Below are positions 20,955-31,339 of a DNA stretch of 64,000 nt, piece by piece (the first letter of the stretch is position 1; each line of letters opens with the position of its first letter). Source of the stretch: Mytilus californianus (Eukaryota; Mollusca; Bivalvia; Mytilida; Mytilidae). The stretch covers positions 1,612,001-1,676,000 of the forward strand of contig NW_026262669.1 in the NCBI RefSeq assembly GCF_021869535.1. Direction: 5' to 3'. Position numbers and translations under genes: made by a program. The notes beneath the pieces are model-generated. The model did not search any database. It was not told the origin of the DNA and saw nothing but the letters and a program-made list of their open reading frames with translations.

Positions 20955-21215
20955 TTAAAATGTCCTGTACCAAGTCAGGAAAATGGCCATTGTTATATTA
21001 TAGTTCTTTTCTGTGTGTGTTGCATTTTAGTGTTGAGTTTCTGTTGTGTCGTTGTTCTCCTCTTATATTTGATGTGTTTCCCTCAATTTTAGTTTGTAAC
21101 CCGGATTTGTTTTTTTCTCAATCGATTTATGAATTTCGAATAGCGGTATACTACTGTTGCCTTTATTTGTTCAGGTTGCTGCCTTGTTAACGTTTATCAC
21201 ATAGTCCCTTTTATA
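20955..21215 (+). repeat. Family C copy, longer variant
   Basis: TCCTGTACCAAGTCAGGAAA, GTTTGTAACCCGGATTTGTT, ATTTATGAATTTCGAATAGC and CTACTGTTGCCTTTATTTG are shared with family C copies at 28500-28720. Confidence 0.75.
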
Positions 21216-21359
21216 ATTGGGACTTTTTTGATTGATTAATTGTTTACTGCTAATGATGTTATATTTTATTTAAAGTGATGAATAGGTTCTCCAAGTAAGG
21301 CTTGTTCTCAAAGTAATTAAGGCTTGTTCTCAAAGCACAACAACTGAACCAACAACAAT

Positions 21360-21440
21360 AACTGAATTACAGGCTTGTTCTCAAAGTAAGGCTTGTTGTC
21401 TCATTGGCACTCATACCACATCTTCTTATATCTATCTTTG
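21360..21440 (-). repeat. Family A fragment, reverse, with short direct repeats
   Basis: GTTGTCTCATTGGCACTCAT-ACCACATCTTCTTAT is the start of family A in reverse. It is preceded by three copies of AAGGCTTGTTCTCAAAG (21298-21385). Confidence 0.75.
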
Positions 21441-21827
21441 TACTTCTTAATAAAGTACTCACTCGGAGAAAGCAGATAATTGACGTCGAGACGTGCAGCT
21501 TCGATTTTGTGTATGGTGAAATACATCTATAACTAAGATTATGTAATACTGTTTTACTGTGGTTAAATCACACAATACTTCCACCCTCTTCTAATAGAAA
21601 ATCAGTTATGAAGTTAACACTATATTAGTGGTATAAAATGCAAGAATAAAATATTTCAATTTAAAGAATCAGGATGTGTTCTGTCATACTTCGTGTGCAT
21701 ACCATAATGACTATCAAAATTTCTAATATAAATATTCTTATTCATATTCAGTTTGTTCTTATGTTGTGCTGTTGCACCACCGTCCCAGGTAAAAAAAAAG
21801 GGGGATCGAGCTCTCACAAACATGTTT

Positions 21828-22125
21828 AGCCCCGCCACATTCTATATGCGCCTGTTCCAAGTCAGGAGCCTGTAATTCAGTTGTTGTTGTTGGTTCATGT
21901 CTTTCATATATGTGTTCGTAAATTGTTTTGCTATAAATTAAGCCGTTAGTTTTCTCAATTGAATTGTTTCATATTTTTCATGTCGGGGCCTTTTATAGCC
22001 GACTATACGGTATGTTTTTTTCTCATGGTTAAAGACCTTACGGTTGCCTATAATTGCTTAAATCCACTTCATTTGAAATTTAGTGTATAGTTGTCTCATT
22101 GGAAATCATACCACATTTCCTTGTT
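21828..22125 (-). repeat. Family A copy, reverse
   Basis: From CCGCCACATTCTATATGCGC and GTTCCAAGTCAGGAGCCTGT through to GTTGTCTCATTGGAAATCAT. This is nearly the full length of the family in reverse orientation, inside CRP-1 intron 1. Confidence 0.85.
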
Positions 22126-22717
22126 TTCATATTACTACGTTTTTTTTTTATATTTTTTTCATTGAGAAACCCACACTAACCACAATGTCATTCTGTGCCC
22201 TGTAGATCCTTTAAACATGTCATTTATTTCACATATTTTACGTTGATTTATTTTCACGTGGAAAAGGTCAAGCTTTGATCTTCCACTTTGGCGAACAATT
22301 TGTGAAAGTTACGTTTGAAAATTTTATATTGATTTATCTTGTTTATTCATTTACTTTCTCGTGGATTAATTATTTATTTAATTTTTAGAACATATTCAAT
22401 CAAAAACAATTAATGAATTGATTTTTTTTTGGTATCAATTCAGATATAATGTGATAGAGGTTTGACAATAGTGAACGAGCGAATATTAAAAGTTATTCAA
22501 AGCATGAAACAGATAATGTTTGTTTGTTTGCTATAAGTTCATGAGGTCTTGGATTTGTGGGGAGACGGCTCCTCAACTGACCGCTGACTGCCCTATTATG
22601 ACTACTTTGAAGATAAAGAAAAGCAAACAAAGTTAATTTTCCTTCATGTAATGGTTATTTCTTACAATACATTTGTATTTCATAAGATAGGAAAGAAATA
22701 TATTAAGATAAATGTAG

Positions 22718-22990
22718 TCAGGAGCCTGTAGTTCAGTGCATGGTTGCCGTTTGTTGGTATGGTTCATAGGTGTTTCTCATTTCTCGTTTTTATATAGATT
22801 AGACCGTTGTATTTCCTTTTTGATTTGTTTTACACTAGTCATTTCGGGGTCCTTTATAAGTGCTGTTCGGTGAGAGCCGAGGCTTCGCGTTGAAGGCCGT
22901 ATTCTGACCTATAATTGTTAACTTTTTATACATTGTAACTTGTATGGGGAGTTGTCTCATTGGCACTCATACAACATCTTCTTATTTATA
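22718..22990 (-). repeat. Family A copy, reverse
   Basis: GTCAGGAGCCTGTAGTTCAG through GTTGTCTCATTGGCACTCAT. It is in CRP-1 intron 1, about 75 bp from exon 1. Confidence 0.85.
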
Positions 22991-23064
22991 GTAAATACAA
23001 TACAGATTTCATTAGTTTCCTATTGGTGTATAAACTATAAACTATAAAAATTAACTGAACTTAC

Positions 23065-23104
23065 CAAAAAGAAACATGTTCAACAACACCACAACGAGAT
23101 TCAT
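23065..23104 (-). CDS. CRP-1 exon 1, start of signal peptide
   Basis: Forty coding bases: ATG then NLVVVLLNMFLF and one base of a split codon, followed by a GGTAAGTT donor. The donor phase (1) fits the two-base entry of exon 2 at 20257. A near-identical exon (M-N-C-V-V-L-L-L-N-M-F-L-F) lies at 35428-35467. A TATA-like AAAATATATT lies about 55 bp upstream of the ATG. Intron 1 is about 2.8 kb. Confidence 0.72.
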
Positions 23105-23156
23105 TTTAAAAATATCACTGCAAGTACGCAAAAAAGTACGCCTAACTTTGTCGAGG

Positions 23157-23166
23157 AATATATTTT
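23157..23166 (-). promoter_or_regulatory. Candidate TATA box of CRP-1
   Basis: On the minus strand AAAATATATT lies 53-62 bp upstream of the ATG. The matching stretch in the paralogue CRP-2 is missing. Confidence 0.4.
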
Positions 23167-23924
23167 GTCTAATCTGCGCATATGTGTTGTGTATGTTTGT
23201 TGTAGTTTGATTGGTCGTTGCGGTAGTCGCACGCATGTGCAGGTAACTGATTCGATAAAAATGTTATTTAACATTTACCATGTAAATTGTATTATTAAAG
23301 AAATAACTATCCTACAAAAATGTGTTATAAAAAATGTCATAAAATAATATGATTTGATATGAATCAAAATAGATAAGGATATAGCGGCATTGTTTTAAAA
23401 CCCTATACGTATATCGTAGGTTTTACTGTCGCAGATTGGCTGCACCTAACGACGCATTTATTATTTTAGATAGACAATAGAACTAATGTATCCATGACGT
23501 TAGCGATATTTTGATGTTTCCATATATTTTTTTCTCTCAACTGTGTATAACATATAAGCAAAAGAATTTTAACCACATCGTCTTATTTTTACATTATTAT
23601 CTCATTAAATCTTCAATTTTTAAATGTTTTCGTTTGAAAGTTATGTAGATGTTACTAAGCTCTAAAGTATGTTATGTAACATATCCTGTTCAAGTGTGTG
23701 TGGTAATATATGACAAGTGATCAGTTTATATATGAATTGACTTTAATGGTATTTTCTGCTTCATATTAAGACTTGTACTTGTGCGACCTAAGTGATTGTC
23801 AGCAGCAGACTCCCATTCTTATACAATCCAAAAAAAGTTTCTAATTCTAAAAACTTTTTTTTACAATTTTAATACAACAGAATCAGGGTAGTAATGATAA
23901 GGACATAAAATATGTACTTCGGCG

Positions 23925-24000
23925 CAAAAAGTAAAATAACAAAAATACCGAACTCCAAGGAAAATTCAAAACTATCAAATGGCACTTTTGTCTATTGTTC
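23925..24000 (-). repeat. Family C fragment, reverse
   Basis: AAAAGTAAAATAACAAAAAT and CCGAACTCCAAGGAAAATTC are the reverse complement of the right end of family C. Confidence 0.7.
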
Positions 24001-24218
24001 TTATCTCGATGACGGCGCCTTAGGCACAGAAACATACCGATCTAATTTAGCCGTAAAAGCTATTGTTATAACAGTCTTCAAATTTACAATGTGTTTGATA
24101 AATGTTAATGCAAACGGAATATCTGATATTAATGATGACATAGTCTTGAAACGGGAACAGAGCTTGCCCTTGTAAAAACAGTGAAATTCCAGTAAAACAC
24201 GGATATGATAGTAATTGT

Positions 24219-24455
24219 AATAACATGAGCAACCCGACGGGTGCCACATGTGGAGAAGAATCTGCTTACCTTTCCGGAGCACCTGAGATCACCCCCAGAT
24301 TTTGGTGGGGTTCATGTTGCTCAGTCTTTAGTTTTCTTTGTTGTGTTTTGTGTACTATTGTTTGTTTAGTGATCTTTTTCTTTTTTAGCCATGGCGTTGT
24401 CTGTTTATTTTCGACATATGAGTTTGAATGTCACTGTTATCTTTCGCCCCTAGTT
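24219..24455 (+). repeat. Family B tail, copy
   Basis: GTAATAACATGAGCAACCCG, GGTGCCACATGTGGAG, CTTTCCGGAGCACCTGAGAT and CATGGCGTTGTCTGTTTATT match 28137-28370 closely. It is an orphan 3' tail with no RT sequence upstream. Confidence 0.85.
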
Positions 24456-24459
24456 TAAT

Positions 24460-25190
24460 TGATGACATAATTACCATATACTAATGATGTTTCCTGACAG
24501 TAGCACTATTAAATACATGAACTCAGTGGATGTGAAACCTTGAGCCAAAATTTACTTGTCTATGAGTTTGCATTAAAAATTCAGGATTAATGCGCTCCAT
24601 GGTATACTAATTTAAGATTTCCAGAAAACCAGGGATTATTTTGGTAGTACCTGTGTTCCCAAGGTCAGATTTTTCTTATATGACTTTAAAGGTAGGTTGA
24701 AAATTGGCATGTAGAAAGGTGATACATGTACAATTCAGGATATACCTGGTTTCTAAGAAGTTAAACTTAAGGTAAAATATTACGAAAGCTGTGCAAATTG
24801 CAAAATTTGATTGAACAGATAGGGATTTTTAATTGGTGGTCTGACACCCAAATTAAACCGCAATCGGGAAGTTGATGTGTAAGTCATCACTTTATTCTAG
24901 CCTTTTCTTAATTGTAGTCAAACAAAATGTATAGTAAGTAAGTGATATAATCAGATGCACATTAATTGTTTTAATCATGTACTAGTATTGGAATGCATCT
25001 AAATATTTTTAAAGAGTATATTTCTCATCGAAAATGGGAGTCATACTTTATTTTTATAGTTACTTTAACTTAAAAGTATGTCAGGTTAGAACACAAAACA
25101 GATTAAAGTCACTATGCAAAGGAAAGTAAAGCAGTAATATATGATATATATTAAATAAAAGGCAAGAATATAGGATTAGTTTAATTCATG
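24460..25190. other. Intergenic between CRP-1 and CRP-2
   Basis: AT-rich. No exon or repeat was delimited. It lies downstream of the CRP-2 stop codon, so part of it may be CRP-2 3' UTR. Confidence 0.4.
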
Positions 25191-25219
25191 GGTAACTGAG
25201 ATTGCCCTTTTCAGACTTT

Positions 25220-25373
25220 TCAGAAAGCCCTGCAACAGCAGTAGTTTGGTTCACAAATTTTCCCTGGGTAGGTACATCCTGCTGTACCATAACCGTCAGG
25301 CTGGGAATTCGAGGGATTGTCCCGGAGCTTGCTTTGACGTTTAACAATGTGGTATGCATCAAAGCAACTGACA
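25220..25373 (-). CDS. CRP-2 secreted cysteine-rich peptide, exon 3
   Basis: An AAATTTCAG acceptor, then one base completing Arg, then VSCFDAYHIVKRQSKLRDNP and so on to GTAGCTYPGKICEPNYCCCR and A-F-stop (TGA at 25222-25220). It aligns with CRP-1 exon 3: C-F-D-A-Y, G-C-T, then C-x-P-N-Y-C-C-C. The interior is five residues shorter. Confidence 0.75.
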
Positions 25374-25444
25374 CTGAAATTTGAATATTGGGGAAAATGT
25401 ATTGTATGGAGTAAGAACAGTTAGCAACATAATAAGCAAAGATC

Positions 25445-25735
25445 CTGCACTGATAGGGTCAATTATCGCTATTTTACGAATTTTTCCTTTGATTTTGTTG
25501 ACTGATAATTTCCGTTCTCAGTTGAGTCGAGTGATATGAAAATTATCGCTAGAAACTAAGGGAACACGTGCCATTGTCAAGGAAATTAACAACGTCTTCA
25601 TAGGTAAAATAGCGATAAACAGATTATCATTGGTCATCTCAACTCGATTGCTTTTCTCGCTTTCGCCGTACCGGCTCAAGCGAGAAAATCAAACTCGTTG
25701 AGATAACCAACGATAATCTATAATTCTTAAATGAA
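25445..25735. mobile_element. Foldback element
   Basis: In CRP-2 intron 2. The palindrome at about 25622-25724 has arms AGATTATCATTGGTCATCTC ... GCTTTTCTCGCTT and AAGCGAGAAAATCAAACTCG ... ATAACCAACGATAATCT. A further inverted pair, TTATCGCTATTTTAC near 25458 and GTAAAATAGCGATAA near 25604, flanks it on the left. Confidence 0.75.
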
Positions 25736-25739
25736 ATGC

Positions 25740-26400
25740 ATTGATATCATAATCATAATGGTGTGCATTTTTTTTTAGGAGGAACAACAATTCGCTAATG
25801 TATAGTTTGAAACAAGACTTTTTGTTTTTCTGCATGGAATTGAGGACAAAGTTTGCTCTCAGCATTTCAATCGATCTAGTAAGGTTTCTTCGGTCATATA
25901 GCGCCTTAGGTTTTGAGGTATTTATACATCCTTGATGTCATGGACTGGTTGGATGGTTAGATGTTTGGACTATAAGCGATCCTTATAAAAATAAATCCAG
26001 AAAAGCGCGTCATGCATGAAACTTATCAGAGGTAATTTTCATTTCCCAATACGGTTCACTCCGTTGCTGTATAGAGCTTCAGATCTGTCTATTTTTATTT
26101 TTGATACTTCTGATTTCTTATCTATTATTTTTTTTATATCATTTAATGTCTTTACTGTAAATTCTTTCATTAACCTTGGGTTACCTTTTATTAGTCAATG
26201 ATCAAAAATGTAACATTTAAGTCATCAGACATATATCGAGTTTTAAATCTCTAAAATTCATTTAGCATACTCAAATCAAGATAAAAACAAAACAGGAACA
26301 ACCGCATGAACTCCAAAAACATAGAGAGATGTGTGCGTCGACTAACTATCCTGATTGCACCTGTGCTAGTTCCCAATTCACATATAACCTGACTGGCCAC
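25740..26400. other. CRP-2 intron 2, no feature delimited
   Basis: Holds the 5' flank of the reverse transcriptase relic. No open frame with recognisable family features was found. Confidence 0.4.
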
Positions 26401-26410
26401 GTTATTACCG

Positions 26411-28072
26411 ATGACCTCAACATTGTCAATAACAGTTCCCTGCGAAACTGTGTTATCCAAAGGTCCGAAATATCGTGAGCCTAAATCCATCAATTGGAAA
26501 TACAACTTCAAAATACTGATGGATTCAGTCGAGGATTATGCCAGGCAATGGGCTAATTGCTCGAAAGAAGACGAAGATACTTTTTCCGAATGGATTAAAG
26601 CTGTGAGGTCGTTGATACAAATCAGAATTAAGAAACTGAATGCGTCTATAAATACCCATGCTACGTCAATCTTTAAAGACCCAAATGTTGCAAAACACTT
26701 GTCCTACCTCCATGACAAATATGTTGTTTTCCCAGCAGAAAAAGTCCCAAACAACATCGTTTTTGTGTGTAAATCTCATTACATACACTGTTTGATAAAT
26801 GAATTAGGTATTGACAATTCACTTGGAAACTCAACATATATCCCCACGACACTTACCAAAGAGGAAATCCTGGATAATCATAGGTCTGTTCTATGATCAT
26901 TTGGAATTTCAACTAACGATGAAGAACTGGATCTTCCATCACTGTTTTGTATACCTAAACTACATAGGTGTCCTTACAAACAACGGTATATTGCTGGGTC
27001 TTCCAAGTGCTCCACGAAGCCTCTTTCTAAATTATTAACATCTATGTTATCAGTAATCAAAACCGGGCTTCAAAGTTATTGTGAAACTGCATATTTTAGG
27101 GGTGGCGTTAATCAGATGTGGATACTTAAAAATTCCAAAGATCTTTCAGAGTACATACAATCTAAGACTCTTTCATCTTGCAATAGTATTAAAACATTTG
27201 ACTTTTCTACACTTTACACAAGTATTCCCCATTCTAAACTAAAAGACAAATTGAAAGAGTTGGTATTGCTTTGTTTCATAAAAAAGAATGGCCAACGTAG
27301 ATACAAGAATCTTGTCTTGGGGAGGGATAAATCCTACTTTGTAAAGAATCACTCTGATTCAAACAAAATTTTTTATGAAACTGACATTATCAAGATGCTT
27401 GATTTCTTGATTGACAACATATTTGTAACGTTTGGAGGACGTGTTTTTCAACAAACTATCGGCATTCCCATGGGAACCAACTGTGCTCCTCTTCTTGTCG
27501 ATTGTTCCTTTATTCTTATGAGGCGGACTTCATACAAAAACTTCTTAGTAAGAAAGAAAAGAAGTTAGCAATATCCTTTAACTTTACTTTCCGCTATAAA
27601 GATGATGTCCTCTCACTAAATAATTCAAAATTTGGTGACTATGTTGAACTCATCTATCCCATCGAACTAGAGATAAAGGATACAACAGATACAGTAAAGT
27701 CTGTCTCATATCTTGACTTACATCTAGAAATTGACAATGAGGGTTGGTTGAAAACAAAACTTTACGACAAAAGTGATGAAATCAGCTTCCCAATTGTGAA
27801 CTTTCCATTTCTATGTAGCAACATTCCAGGAGCGCCTGCATACGGAATATATATCTCCAAATTGATATGATATTCCCGGGCTTGTATTTCCTATAATGAT
27901 TTCCTTGATAGAGGATTGCTGCTCACAAGGAAGCTATAAAACCAAGAGTTCCAAATGGTAAAGTTGAAATCATCCCTTCGTAAATTTTACGGACGCCATC
28001 ACGAGACGGAGTTGGTTGACCATTACGGAATATCCGTTTCACAGATGATATCGGATATGTTCCTAATGTCGT
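26411..28072 (+). pseudogene. Penelope-like reverse transcriptase, degenerate
   Basis: One long frame (26411-26896) gives MDSVEDYARQWANCSKEDED and a typical N-terminal region. A TGA at 26894 interrupts it, and the same frame resumes with SFGIST, LPSLFCIPKLHRCPYKQRYI, KTFDFSTLYTSIPHSKLKDK and FQQTIGIPMGTNCAP. A one-base shift near 27500 moves to another frame with FLYSYEADFIQKLL, FTFRYKDDVLSLN and VSYLDLHLEID. Further stops follow, then KLKSSLRKFYGRHHE near 27960. The F-D-F-S-T-L-Y-T-S-I-P, G-I-P-M-G-T and Y-x-D-D motifs are RT core blocks. The FSTLYTSIP/IPMGTN style fits Penelope-like elements, but no GIY-YIG endonuclease was seen. It sits antisense in CRP-2 intron 2. Confidence 0.82.
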
Positions 28073-28136
28073 AACTACAATCCCGTTTCCTTTCCACGAA
28101 TGTGATCTACCGAATTAGACTATTTACCGGGTTTGT

Positions 28137-28370
28137 AATAACATTAGCAACACGATGGGTGCCACATGTGGAGCAGGATTTGCTTACCCTTCCGGAGCAC
28201 CTGAGATCACCCCCAAGTTTTGTTGGGATTCGTGTTGCTTAGTCTTTAGTTTTCTATGTTGTGTCTTGTGTACTATTATTTGTCTGTTTGTCTTTTTCTT
28301 TTTTAACCATGGCGTTGTCAGTTTATTTTCGATCTATGAGTTTGAATTTCCCTCTGATATCTTTAGCCCC
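28137..28370 (+). repeat. Family B tail attached to the reverse transcriptase
   Basis: Directly follows the RT relic. It contains GTGCCACATGTGGAGCAGGA, CCTTCCGGAGCACCTGAGAT and ACCATGGCGTTGTCAGTTTA. Because this copy is joined to the RT, the orphan copies at 12812, 16000 and 24219 are probably 5'-truncated members of the same element. Confidence 0.75.
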
Positions 28371-28494
28371 TCTGTTATGCATGCACCGACCCGAAATGCG
28401 AATCCACCAAGTCATAAATAGAATGCAATCGGTAAATAGATGCAATGATTATTCTCATATCCAAAGATTTAAAATCGCGAAAGCATGTCGGTGC

Positions 28495-28720
28495 GAGTTA
28501 GAGTTGAAGTGTTTCTCTCGGGTTTGGTTTGTGACCCGAATTTGTTTTCACTTTATCGATTTATGACTATTGAACAGCGGTATATGACAGTTGTTATCCA
28601 TTCGTTTGATGTCTTTGAGCTTTTGATTTTGCCATTTGATTAGGGATTTTCCGTTTTGAATTTTCCTCGGAGTTCAGTATTTTTGGGATTTTATATATCC
28701 TACTGTTGCCTTTATTAAGG
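28495..28720 (+). repeat. Family C copy
   Basis: GTTTGTGACCCGAATTTGTT, TGACAGTTGTTATCCATTCG and TTTGATTAGGGATTTTCCG match other family C copies. It directly precedes the 50-bp tandem array. Confidence 0.75.
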
Positions 28721-28723
28721 TTT

Positions 28724-29095
28724 AGGACACATTACTAGTATATCATTCTCGCGAAAGCACGTCGGTGCAAGTTAAGCCTGGGACACATCATATCATTCTG
28801 GCGAAAGCATGTCGGCGCGAGTCAGGCCTAGGACACATCATATCATTATCGCAAAAGCATATCGGTGCGAGTTAGGTCTAGGACACATCATATCATTCTC
28901 GCAAAAGTATATCGGTACGAGCTAGGTCTAGGACACATCATATCATACTCGCGAAAGCACGTCGGTGCAAGTTCGGCCTAGGACACATCATATCATTCTC
29001 GCGAAAGCACGTCGGTTCAGGATAGGCCTAGGGCACATCATATCATTCTCGCGAAAGCACGTCGGTGCAAGTTAGGTCTAGGACATATCATATCA
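28724..29095 (+). repeat. 50-bp tandem array, about 7.5 copies
   Basis: Unit on the pattern GGACACATCATATCATTCTC-GCGAAAGCACGTCGGTGCAA-GTTAGGTCTA. Units differ by a few substitutions. A single diverged unit (GCGAAAGCATGTCGGTGCGA) occurs outside the array at 28475-28495. Confidence 0.9.
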
Positions 29096-29439
29096 ACAAA
29101 TTCGTGATGCATTGGGACAATCAAACATATGTAGTGTCTATTTCAGTTGTTGTAATTTCTCATATATAACTTGCTGGAGCTGTTTTCGTGTCTGAAGCAC
29201 ACCCCTCATAATGAAATCTTGTAACGTTGCATATATGCGTACCCGTTCATATGTGTACGTCCGCTTTAGTTAATCTGTTGAATAAACAAGTAAACCTATA
29301 TAATTGATATGTGAATTTGTGCCAATCATTCATTCTAGATAGATATATTACAGAAAGAACAACAACTGTCAGATCTGCAGTGACATCACAACATGTAACT
29401 GACCAATCAATAATTAGCATTTGTGTTATGTAAACAATG

Positions 29440-29700
29440 TTGAGAGGTGATGCCAATAAGAGTCCTCTAGATTTTCCATAGACTTCAATGCAAATTAATT
29501 TAATTGATATATATCGACACCAGTTGAATATAGTAATTTTACTCTTTAATATTGTTAAAGACACTATACAATATCTCCATTTTGATTTTTATCATACTAT
29601 ATTCTCTGGTTAAAAAATAATCGGCAATATAAATAATCAGTAATCACCTTCAAATAGATGAAAAATCTAGAGGATTCCTATTGGCATCACCCCTTGAAAA
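29440..29700. repeat. Inverted repeat pair with ~34-bp arms
   Basis: GAGGTGATGCCAATAAGAGT-CCTCTAGATTTTCC near 29445-29480 is reverse-complementary, with few mismatches, to GAAAAATCTAGAGGATTCCT-ATTGGCATCACCCC near 29659-29693. The spacer is about 180 bp. Confidence 0.75.
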
Positions 29701-29805
29701 ATATAAATGCCAGGATGTCCGGATCTGAGAACTGTCAGCGCAGGACTTTAAAAAAGTTGAACTGCAAAATCCAACATTCGCTTGATATAGATGGTATTGA
29801 TAATT

Positions 29806-30240
29806 AGAATGCTGCAGAATGTTATTTGCAAGAACAATCCGGAGGTTAAAGATCATGACTACCTTACTAGGCACCTGACGGATGTTTTCTGTAACAATTG
29901 TAATTTGTCAATAAAGAAAACGTTCAAACTTATTGTTTTACATAATTTGAAAAGGATTCTAATCATCAGTAAAATAGGGAAGTTTACAGAAAACATAAGT
30001 GTTATTATAAGAAAAATATATTTCAGTTTTTCATTGGGAATCTTCTTTTTATTAATGCATTACAATTTTTTAATAGTTCACTACCAACTTTCACACAAGA
30101 TTCCGGATATGAAGAAAACACTGCATTTCCGGGTCCAAATACCTCTACTAAATTGTTTAGAAAAGCAGTCTTTCCCTGTGACTATGTCGTTACCGAAGAC
30201 AAATTGAAAAACTTTGCCTGCCTTTTTACAGTTGCAAAAT
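29806..30240 (+). pseudogene. Polinton/Maverick-type family B DNA polymerase relic
   Basis: The first frame gives NPEVKDHDYLTRHLTDVFCN-NCNLSIK and KLIVLHNLK, on the pattern of polintons and related PolB (V-R-D-H-x-H-x-T-G ... C-N ... FHNLSGYD). After a frameshift, FIGNLLFINALQFFNSSLPT and LFRKAVFPCDYVVTEDKL match the next conserved blocks (IGNLRFIDSLQFLN and LLRKGVYPYEYMD-x-x-K). Several frame breaks make it non-functional. Only part of the exonuclease-side polymerase region is present; no integrase or capsid gene is near. It ends within about 10 bp of the CRP-2 exon 2 donor. Confidence 0.65.
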
Positions 30241-30248
30241 GTACTCAC

Positions 30249-30450
30249 CGTCTCTTCTGTTTTCTGATTGAAGCCAGTATTTTATTTTTTGCACCAGCAC
30301 ATATAGCTTTGTAATTTTTTGCTACTTTTGGACAGTCTCTTCGAAGAGCAAACACCCAACCACCTGTTAAGCTACCCGCACAGTAAGATTGTGCCATCTT
30401 ATCAAAGTTGTTGTATGTCAGATTTCCATCATACTTCTTTAGTAGGAGCA
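30249..30450 (-). CDS. CRP-2 secreted cysteine-rich peptide, exon 2
   Basis: The acceptor TAAAATTTCAG is followed by a split codon and LLLKKYDGNLTYNNFDKMAQ, SYCAGS, WVFALRRDCPKVAKNYKAIC and AGAKNKILASIRKQK. The donor is CG/GTGAGT at 30248. It aligns with CRP-1 exon 2 (F-D-K-x-A-x-S-Y-C-A, V-F-x-L-R-R-D-C, K-A-x-C, A-K-N), but the third mature cysteine of CRP-1 is Tyr here, leaving nine. Precursor length with exons 1 and 3 is 131 residues. Confidence 0.76.
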
Positions 30451-30639
30451 CTGAAATTTTACAAGCAATGTACCCTTTAAGATATCGTGATTAGAGTTTT
30501 AAAGTGTCCATTCAAAAACCTATTTGAATTGAATGAACATTTTCAATATTTTTTAAAGTACGCTATTATACGTCAAATTAAATAGAAGTACCAATTTTGA
30601 ATTTACTAATATGACTGAAAAATTACTTAACCAGGCTTA

Positions 30640-30890
30640 ATCCACCATTTTCTACACAAGAAAATGCCTGTACCAAGTCAGGATTATGCTTAAGTTGTTA
30701 TCGATTCGTTTGATGTGTTTCAGCTTTTGATTTTGCCATTTGCTTAGGGACTTTCATCTTCGCTAGTCAAGGGTTGCGATCCACTCCCCTCCTCTTAACC
30801 CGACCTTGGCGGAGAGGAGGGAAGTGGATCGAAATCCTTGGCTAACGAAGACGAGGAACTTTCCGTTTAGGTTATCGGTATTTTGTTTTT
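30640..30890 (+). repeat. Family C copy, interrupted
   Basis: TTAATCCACCATTTTC, GCCTGTACCAAGTCAGGATT and TTTTGCCATTTGCTTAGGGA form the left part. The right part resumes with ACTTTCCGTTTAGG at 30858 after the insertion described next. Confidence 0.8.
30755..30857. mobile_element. 103-bp foldback MITE with ACTTT target duplication
   Basis: Inserted in family C between ACTTT at 30750-30754 and ACTTT at 30858-30862. The arms TCTTCGCTAGTCAAGG ... CGATCCACTCCCCTCCTCT and AGAGGAGGGAAGTGGATCG ... CCTTGGCTAACGAAGA are inverted repeats. Uninterrupted family C copies read GGGACTTTCCG or GGGATTTTCCG across this point, which confirms the empty site. Confidence 0.9.
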
Positions 30891-31339
30891 TTTTCTTTCC
30901 ATACTTTTCCATGTTCCAGATTTCATATATTTTACATAGATTTTTAGTATTAAAAATCATACTATATAAAAAGTAACTGACACTCTGTAAAAACGCTTGA
31001 AAATGTATATACTATATTAAATATGTCGGGAAGTATTCAAAACATAGAATATAAATATCGAAGGTCAGTGAAACAGGAAAGATGAACATTTGTATTGGCT
31101 ACAAAGGTTTGAACACGACACGTAAATATGATATCACAAGTTTAAAACATATGGATATGGTATTTAATATGCATAGAATATGTGCAACTGTACGTTTGCA
31201 AGAAATTCTCAATAAATCAATCAATCAAATAAACATACTAGAGGCTCTCAAGAGCCTGTGTCGTTCACCTGATTCTACTTTGGTTTTGGAAATCATGTAA
31301 TAATAGACTAAAATCATAACAGATACCCTAATATTGATT

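Noticed and set aside
24001-24282. 93-codon minus-strand frame
   Set aside because: It starts inside the family B tail repeat and has no recognisable domain.
28724-29095. CRISPR-like regular repeat
   Set aside because: The 50-bp units are contiguous with no unique spacers. It is a tandem satellite in an intron.
29791-30207. 138-codon frame as an intact gene
   Set aside because: Its first half matches PolB blocks, but the continuation of the homology lies in another frame. It is a frameshifted relic.
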